Assembly: GCA_002427045.1 (NCBI GenBank)
Contig: DIPO01000068.1
Coordinates: 9,164-18,695 of the forward strand
Direction: 5' to 3'
DNA from: Firmicutes bacterium UBA5486
GTDB taxonomy: Bacteria; Bacillota; UBA4882; UBA10575
DNA: 9,532 nt
The notes under the pieces were generated by a model. That model did not search any database, was not told where the DNA came from, and was given only the letters and a program-made list of their open reading frames with translations. Position numbers and translations under genes: made by a program. Shown here one piece after another: positions 5,128-9,532 of this stretch. Within the stretch, counting starts at the first letter, position 1, and each line of letters opens with the position of its first letter.

Positions 5128-6855
5128 ATGGAAATGGTCAAAGTGACTGTTGATGGTCGGGAAATCCAGGTTCCAAAAGGCAGTACAATGTTAGAAGCTG
5201 CAAAGAAAGCCGGAATAAATATACCTACTCTTTGTTTCCATGAAGACTTAGGTGTAAAAGCCATGTGTCGAATCTGTGTGGTGGAAGTAGTGGGAGCAAG
5301 AACTTTGCAAACAGCTTGTTCTCAACCGGTAAGTGACGGAATGGTTATTCTTACTAATACACCTGCTGTTCGCCAGGCACGGAAGATTAATCTGGAACTT
5401 TTATTATCTAATCATCCTCAGGATTGTTTAAATTGTGTTCGCAACCAAAGGTGCGAATTACAGGCTTTAGCGGATAAACTTGGAGTACAGCAGCAAAGAT
5501 TTCAACCAAAAACTAAGATTGAATATCCAATTGATACTTCTACAGCTGCATTAATCCGCGATCCGGAGAAGTGTATCTTGTGCCGGAGATGTGTGGAAGT
5601 CTGTCACCAAGTTCAGAGTGTGGGGGCGATTGCTCCAGCCAATCGGGGAATTAATACAGTAATTGCTCCGGCCGGAGGCGTAGATCTTAATGATGTAGCT
5701 TGCGTGCAATGTGGGCAGTGTGCTTTAGTCTGTCCGGTTGGTGCTATTTATGAGCAGGATCATACCAAACGGGTATGGGCGGCACTGGCAGATCCTGATA
5801 AGCATGTTGTGGTACAAACAGCACCGGCGATCCGGGTATCCATTGGTGAAGAGTTTGGCCTTGAACCCGGTCAGGTTTCGACAGGGAAATTGGTAGCCGT
5901 TCTGAGACGTTTAGGATTTGATCGAGTTTTTGATACAGATTTCACAGCAGATCTAACGATTATTGAAGAAGGGCATGAACTCTTAGAACGTTTAAATAAT
6001 GGCGGGATGCTGCCAATGATTACTTCTTGTAGTCCGGGATGGATTAAATTCATTGAACATTTTTATCCGGAATATGTGAACCATCTTTCTACCTGTAAAT
6101 CTCCGCAACAGATGTTTGGTGCACTAGCAAAGACTTATTATGCTGAAAAAGCAGGCATTGATCCAAAAGATATTTATGTAGTTTCTATTATGCCTTGTAC
6201 AGCTAAGAAATTTGAATGTGAACGTCCAGAGATGACAGACTCCGGTTATCCTGATGTAGATGCAGTCCTGACAACCAGAGAACTTGCGAAGATGATTCGC
6301 GAGACTGGGTTAGATTTTAATAAATTACCTGATGAGGAATATGATGATCCTTTCGGGATTACTACTGGTGCTGGTGTTATTTTTGGAGCCAGTGGTGGGG
6401 TGATGGAGGCCGCACTACGGACGGTATACGAAGTAGTTACTAAAGAGACTTTACCTTCTTTAGATTTTACTGCAGTACGTGGCCTTGAGGGTATTAAAGA
6501 AGCTGAAGTTGATTTAAAAGGGACTAAAGTTAAGGTTGCCGTAGCCAATGGTTTAGGAAATGCCCGTAAACTTATGGATTTAATTAAAGAAGGCAAAGCC
6601 GATTATCACTTTATTGAAATAATGTGCTGTCCTGGTGGGTGTATTGGTGGTGGTGGACAACCGATACCAACTACTAATGAGATCCGCAAAAAACGAATTA
6701 AGGCTATCTACGAGGCTGATGCGGGATTACCATTAAGGAAATCTCATGAAAACCCAGCAGTAAAAACTCTTTATGAAGAGTTTTTAGAAAAACCTTTGGG
6801 TGAAAAATCCCATCACCTTCTCCATACTGATTATACGAAACGTAGTATATACTAG
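5128..6855 (+). CDS. hydA: [FeFe]-hydrogenase catalytic subunit, multi-cluster (HydA/HndD/HymC type)
   Basis: This enzyme makes or oxidises H2 at an H-cluster, probably to dispose of fermentation electrons in the cytoplasm; no signal peptide is seen. Domains in order are: a [2Fe-2S] domain (C36, C47, C50, C64); a His-Cys [4Fe-4S] site (H96, C100, C103, C109); two ferredoxin-type [4Fe-4S] sites (C149, C152, C155, C159 and C192, C195, C198, C202); and the H-cluster domain from about 225. The active-site motifs are L1 TSCSPGW (299-305), L2 MPCTAKKFE (355-363) and L3 EIMCCPGGCIGGGGQP (497-512). The 575 residues suit an HndD/HymC-like subunit without the C-terminal [2Fe-2S] extension of Thermotoga HydA. 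Such subunits usually work with HydB and HydC, which accept NAD(H), but neither gene is adjacent and hydA appears monocistronic. L1 carries Ser where monomeric enzymes have a second Cys, and L3 has an extra Cys (C500). AAAGGAAG lies nine bases before the ATG. Confidence 0.95.
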   Translation: MEMVKVTVDGREIQVPKGSTMLEAAKKAGINIPTLCFHEDLGVKAMCRICVVEVVGARTLQTACSQPVSDGMVILTNTPAVRQARKINLELLLSNHPQDCLNCVRNQRCELQALADKLGVQQQRFQPKTKIEYPIDTSTAALIRDPEKCILCRRCVEVCHQVQSVGAIAPANRGINTVIAPAGGVDLNDVACVQCGQCALVCPVGAIYEQDHTKRVWAALADPDKHVVVQTAPAIRVSIGEEFGLEPGQVSTGKLVAVLRRLGFDRVFDTDFTADLTIIEEGHELLERLNNGGMLPMITSCSPGWIKFIEHFYPEYVNHLSTCKSPQQMFGALAKTYYAEKAGIDPKDIYVVSIMPCTAKKFECERPEMTDSGYPDVDAVLTTRELAKMIRETGLDFNKLPDEEYDDPFGITTGAGVIFGASGGVMEAALRTVYEVVTKETLPSLDFTAVRGLEGIKEAEVDLKGTKVKVAVANGLGNARKLMDLIKEGKADYHFIEIMCCPGGCIGGGGQPIPTTNEIRKKRIKAIYEADAGLPLRKSHENPAVKTLYEEFLEKPLGEKSHHLLHTDYTKRSIY

Positions 6856-6874
6856 AAACAATAAAATAATTTTA

Positions 6875-6917
6875 AAAAAGAACCCCGGCCGCCTAAAGCG
6901 ACTGGGGATCTTTTTTT
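6875..6917 (+). terminator. Rho-independent terminator of hydA
   Basis: An A-run and AGAACCCC pair with GGGGATCT and the following T-run, with one internal A-A mismatch and a short inner CGC/GCG stem. The structure begins about 20 bases after the hydA stop and ends in seven T residues. It is a strong terminator and supports hydA as the last gene of its transcript. Confidence 0.85.
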
Positions 6918-6934
6918 GATTGAATTTTGCCTCC

Positions 6935-6961
6935 CTAGATTAAACTACCATCTAAATCTAG
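6935..6961. repeat. 7-bp inverted repeat between hydA and ychF
   Basis: CTAGATT (6935-6941) and AATCTAG (6955-6961) are perfect inverted copies separated by 13 bases. They lie after the hydA terminator and just before a second, stronger palindrome. The repeat may be a protein-binding site or may have arisen by chance in AT-rich DNA. Confidence 0.35.
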
Positions 6962-6968
6962 AAAAACA

Positions 6969-6990
6969 ACTTTTACATAATTGTAAAAGT
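6969..6990. promoter_or_regulatory. Palindrome upstream of the ychF promoter
   Basis: ACTTTTACA and TGTAAAAGT are perfect 9-bp arms around TAAT. The palindrome ends seven bases before the -35 of the ychF promoter, a position suited to a dimeric regulator or an upstream activating site. It does not clearly match a box I know. Confidence 0.5.
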
Positions 6991-6997
6991 GGATCTT

Positions 6998-7026
6998 TTG
7001 CTATTTACCGATAAAATGTTTATAAT
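6998..7026 (+). promoter_or_regulatory. Sigma-A promoter of ychF
   Basis: TTGCTA (6998-7003) matches TTGACA at 4 of 6, and TATAAT (7021-7026) matches fully, with ideal 17-base spacing. Further TATAAT sequences at 7066-7071 and 7080-7085 have no acceptable -35. Transcription would start near 7033, about 70 bases before the gene. Confidence 0.7.
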
Positions 7027-7090
7027 CCTAGAAAGGTATGATATTAGTATTGTTGCTACTATCAGTATAATGTTGTTTGTATAATAATAG

Positions 7091-7095
7091 AAGGG
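7091..7095 (+). promoter_or_regulatory. Ribosome binding site that decides the ychF start
   Basis: AAGGG lies nine bases before ATG 7105 but directly abuts the earlier in-frame ATG at 7096, leaving no spacer there. This supports initiation at 7105. Confidence 0.7.
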
Positions 7096-7104
7096 ATGAC
7101 TGTT

Positions 7105-8202
7105 ATGAAATTGGGAATAGTGGGATTACCTAATGTTGGGAAAAGCACTTTGTTTAATGCAATAACTGAAGCTGGTGCTGAATGTGCTAATTATCCTTTT
7201 TGTACAATTGAACCTAATGTAGGGGTGGTAACAGTTCCGGATGCAAGGTTGGAAATATTAGCCAAGATGTATCATCCGGAAAAAGTTACTCCTGCCACGA
7301 TAGAATTCCTGGATATTGCGGGATTAGTGAAAGGAGCCAGTAAAGGAGAAGGCTTGGGGAATAAATTTCTCTCTCATATTAGAGAGGTTGATGCCATTCT
7401 TCAGGTGGTAAGATGTTTTGAGGAAGGTAATATTGTTCATGTAGAGGGTTCGATTGATCCGATTCGTGACGTAGAGATTATCAATATGGAGTTAATCTTT
7501 GCGGATTTAGAAACAGTAGAGAAAAGAATGGATAAAACAAGAAACATGGCCAAATCCGGTGAGAAAAAATATCTAGCTGAATTAGAAGTTTTTGAGAAAA
7601 TAAAGAGTGGATTAGAAGAAGGCAGGCCTGTGAGAGCCTTATCTTTTAACAAAGAAGAAAAAATCATAGTAGATCAGTTGTTTCTTTTAACGCAGAAACC
7701 AGTTATTTATGTGGCTAATATTTCTGAGAATGACTTGATGGCCGGAACTGCTGAAAATCAATGGGTAAAAGAGTTGAAAAGTTATGCGGCAAAAGAAAAT
7801 GCGGAAGTGATGTTAATTTCTGCTACAATTGAGGAGGAAATTGCCCAATTAGATGAGGAGGATAAAAGAATCTTTCTGTCAGATCTAGGCCTTGCCGAAT
7901 CTGGACTGGACAGGCTAGTTAAAGCTAGTTATAAATTATTGGGATTAATAAGTTTCTTGACTGCGGGACCTCAAGAGGTTAGAGCTTGGACGATTAAGGA
8001 AGGAACCAAAGCGCCCCAGGCTGCAGGTAAGATCCATACTGATTTTGAACGTGGTTTTATTAAAGCAGAAATTATCGGATATGAAGAATTGATGGCCTGC
8101 GGTTCATATACTATTGCTAAAGAGAAAGGCCTTGTTCGCTTAGAAGGAAAGGATTATATCATGAAGGATGGAGATGTCACGATTTTTAGGTTCAATGTTT
8201 AA
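7105..8202 (+). CDS. ychF: YchF/OLA1-family redox-sensitive ATPase
   Basis: YchF is an Obg-related P-loop protein that binds the ribosome and hydrolyses ATP rather than GTP; in other species it is linked to translation control and stress or redox responses. I start it at ATG 7105 (365 residues, close to E. coli YchF at 363), because the ribosome binding site abuts the ATG at 7096. Motifs, numbered from 7105, are the Walker A GLPNVGKST (7-15), the G3 region DIAGLVKGA (70-78), with a hydrophobic Leu where classical GTPases have the catalytic Gln, and NISE (205-208), the NxxE form of G4 that goes with ATP preference. A coiled-coil-like helical insert lies at about 130-190, and a C-terminal TGS domain covers about 280-365 (VRAWTIKEGTKAPQAAGKIH, then DGDVTIFRFNV). 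It has its own promoter and a terminator shared with the convergent channel gene. Confidence 0.97.
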   Translation: MKLGIVGLPNVGKSTLFNAITEAGAECANYPFCTIEPNVGVVTVPDARLEILAKMYHPEKVTPATIEFLDIAGLVKGASKGEGLGNKFLSHIREVDAILQVVRCFEEGNIVHVEGSIDPIRDVEIINMELIFADLETVEKRMDKTRNMAKSGEKKYLAELEVFEKIKSGLEEGRPVRALSFNKEEKIIVDQLFLLTQKPVIYVANISENDLMAGTAENQWVKELKSYAAKENAEVMLISATIEEEIAQLDEEDKRIFLSDLGLAESGLDRLVKASYKLLGLISFLTAGPQEVRAWTIKEGTKAPQAAGKIHTDFERGFIKAEIIGYEELMACGSYTIAKEKGLVRLEGKDYIMKDGDVTIFRFNV

Positions 8203-8254
8203 TTAAGGGAAGTGTATAACAGCCTTCAGGTATCAATTGGCATTGAGAATAAAG

Positions 8255-8293
8255 ATAAAAAAGTCCCATCCGGATTTCTCTGGGTGGGACTTT
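8255..8293. terminator. Bidirectional terminator between ychF and the MscS-type gene
   Basis: A 12-bp stem with outer arms AAAGTCCCA/TGGGACTTT, one G-U pair and a 10-base loop lies between the two convergent genes. On the minus strand it is followed by a T-run (the A-run at 8257-8262), so it best serves the channel gene. On the plus strand only three T residues follow, giving weaker termination for ychF. Confidence 0.8.
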
Positions 8294-8300
8294 AAAGAAG

Positions 8301-9359
8301 TTATTTTGTTGTTGAATTAACATATAAGGTCTGTGTGGGATAAGTAAATTGAATCCCCCGTTTTTCAAATTCCTCTACAATCTTCAGATTAATCTCCTGT
8401 TGAATATCCATATATCTACTATAATCACTAGTAGTAACATAATAAACCACATCAAATAGAAGACTATATTCACCAAAAGTAGTAAAATGGGCACGGTTAA
8501 AATCAGTATCAGGGATTGCTTTAATGATATCAGCGATGAGCATAGGAATCTCTTTTAATTGTTGGTAATTAGTCTGGTAACTGACACCGATCTGGAATGA
8601 GCTTCGCCGGTTATTCATCCGTTTATAATTACGTAGACGAGAGCTGGTTAAATCAGTATTGGAACAGATTAATTGTTCGCCACTGATACTCCGGAGTCGA
8701 GTGGTTTTTAAGCCAATATGTTCAACATTTCCACGGAAATCACCAATAAGAATCATATCCCCGGTTTCAAAAGGGCGATCAAAATAGATGGTAAAATAAC
8801 TGAACAAATCACCTAATACTACTTGAGCGGCTAATGCTACCGCAATTCCGCCAATTCCCAGCCCAGTGACTAAAGCTGAAATTTTAATGCCTAAATTATC
8901 AAGGATAATAATCAGGGCTAAAATCCAGGCCAAGATCTTGATTGCACTTGAAATTACCTTTAAAACCTGTTTTTTTGCCGGATCCGTTTCTTTTTTTAGT
9001 AAATATATTTCAATACCATAAATAATAAAAGAAAGGCAAAAACGGACTCCATAAATTACAATCAGAGTAAGGCCTATACCATTAATTATTTTAATGAGCA
9101 AGGAACTAAGGGTCAATCCTTGAATACTAAGGTAAAAAACCCCAAAATAGATCAAAGGAAGTAGTTTATTTTCAAAAGTTTTGATCGAAAAATCAAGAAA
9201 GCCATTACCCGTCTTACTTGCCCAATGATATAGTTTAGATAATAATATTTTCTTAAATAAGCGTACAAGAAGAAATCCAATAATGAAAGCTAGCAGAAAA
9301 ATAATATAATCCTTAATGGTATTATTAAAGATGTTACAATCCATTAGATTTGCTAACAA
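8301..9359 (-). CDS. Mechanosensitive ion channel, MscS family
   Basis: MscS-type channels in the cytoplasmic membrane open under membrane tension and release solutes after hypo-osmotic shock. The 352 residues exceed E. coli MscS (286) because of extra N-terminal membrane segments. Hydrophobic stretches lie at about 17-36, 65-84, 90-120, 135-154 and 160-185, suggesting five transmembrane helices. The last is the Gly/Ala-rich pore helix (GLGIGGIAVALAAQ, 166-179), which leads into the hallmark DRPFETGDMILIGD (194-207) and a cytoplasmic beta and alpha/beta domain ending in PTQT (341-344). The start is TTG 9359: AGGAG (9369-9373, minus strand) lies nine bases upstream, while the ATG five codons later would be too far from it. 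The gene stands alone, convergent with ychF. I give no symbol because several MscS paralogues could match. Confidence 0.9.
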   Translation of the reverse strand: MLANLMDCNIFNNTIKDYIIFLLAFIIGFLLVRLFKKILLSKLYHWASKTGNGFLDFSIKTFENKLLPLIYFGVFYLSIQGLTLSSLLIKIINGIGLTLIVIYGVRFCLSFIIYGIEIYLLKKETDPAKKQVLKVISSAIKILAWILALIIILDNLGIKISALVTGLGIGGIAVALAAQVVLGDLFSYFTIYFDRPFETGDMILIGDFRGNVEHIGLKTTRLRSISGEQLICSNTDLTSSRLRNYKRMNNRRSSFQIGVSYQTNYQQLKEIPMLIADIIKAIPDTDFNRAHFTTFGEYSLLFDVVYYVTTSDYSRYMDIQQEINLKIVEEFEKRGIQFTYPTQTLYVNSTTK

Positions 9360-9394
9360 AGAAAATCACTCCTAACAGCTAATAATTTTACTTT

Positions 9395-9403
9395 ATCATA
9401 CCA
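9395..9403 (-). promoter_or_regulatory. Extended -10 promoter of the MscS-type gene
   Basis: On the minus strand TG-G-TATGAT forms an extended -10 element (TGnTATAAT, 8 of 9 with n free), about 35 bases before the TTG start. The -35 region at 17 bases (GCTTTT) is poor, as is common when the TGn extension is present. The ribosome binding site AGGAG follows at 9373-9369. Confidence 0.6.
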
Positions 9404-9532
9404 TAATTTTAATAATAAAAGCATCTGGGGATAGCTGTAAAATGTTTTTCCTCAAGGTTTATTGATGATGCTTCATTAATTTATTAAAAAGCCATATTGC
9501 CTATAAATTATTCAGAGCTATTTGCGATGTCG
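9404..9532. other. Right-end region, no gene seen
   Basis: No coding sequence is supported. Two short inverted repeats occur: AAGCATC (9419-9425) with GATGCTT (9467-9473), and TAATTTAT (9477-9484) with ATAAATTA (9503-9510). Both are short and AT-rich enough to be coincidental. The next gene presumably lies beyond the window. Confidence 0.4.

Noticed and set aside
6246..6596. Minus-strand ORF of 116 codons inside hydA
   Set aside because: It lies entirely antisense to the conserved H-cluster domain, its composition is rich in Ser, Thr and Pro, and no family resemblance is seen.
1..9532. Search for defence system, CRISPR array, prophage, insertion sequence, tRNA or rRNA
   Set aside because: No repeats with regular spacing, transposase or integrase motifs, tRNA cloverleaf or rRNA sequence were seen. 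All long ORFs are core or metabolic genes.

Overview
The window is AT-rich chromosomal DNA from an anaerobic, endospore-forming member of the Bacillota (Clostridia-like). The evidence is a complete spoIIA sporulation operon together with an [FeFe]-hydrogenase, AT-rich intergenic DNA, strong purine-rich ribosome binding sites and several TTG starts. I cannot name the genus. All eight plus-strand genes and the one minus-strand gene look intact and belong to well-known families. I see no mobile element, CRISPR array, tRNA or rRNA.

Layout. 1-340: no convincing gene; it holds a 14-bp inverted repeat around a tandem 8-bp repeat, a Rho-independent terminator (221-246) and a close match to a sigma-H promoter (276-302). 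341-1884: spoIIAA, spoIIAB and sigF, tightly packed and closed by a terminator at 1897-1929. 1885-2179: a roughly 295-base gap with only weak promoter-like sequence. 2180-3956: folP (dihydropteroate synthase with a long N-terminal extension) and folK, two folate steps with folB absent between them. 4051-4857: larE, a sulfur-insertion enzyme for the nickel-pincer cofactor, of the three-cysteine type. 4858-5127: a consensus sigma-A promoter, a Rex-like operator and a leader of about 180 bases. 5128-6855: hydA, a multi-cluster [FeFe]-hydrogenase, followed by a strong terminator. 6918-7104: a 9-bp-arm palindrome just upstream of a sigma-A promoter. 7105-8202: ychF, an Obg-family ATPase. 8260-8293: a terminator shared with the convergent gene. 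8301-9359 (minus): an MscS-family channel with its own extended -10 promoter. 9404-9532: nothing identifiable.

How the genes relate. The spoIIA genes form the standard forespore switch: SpoIIAB holds sigma-F inactive until unphosphorylated SpoIIAA displaces it. folP and folK are both in tetrahydrofolate synthesis and are probably co-transcribed. The other genes look like independent housekeeping or metabolic units, each with its own promoter and/or terminator, so the window is a mosaic of small transcription units rather than one system.

I did not find a convincing undescribed system. The points most worth a second look are the uncharacterised N-terminal domain of FolP, the orphan three-cysteine LarE with a variant PP-loop, the stand-alone hydrogenase with unusual H-cluster motifs and a possible NADH-sensing (Rex) operator, and two unexplained inverted repeats (114-187 and 6969-6990).
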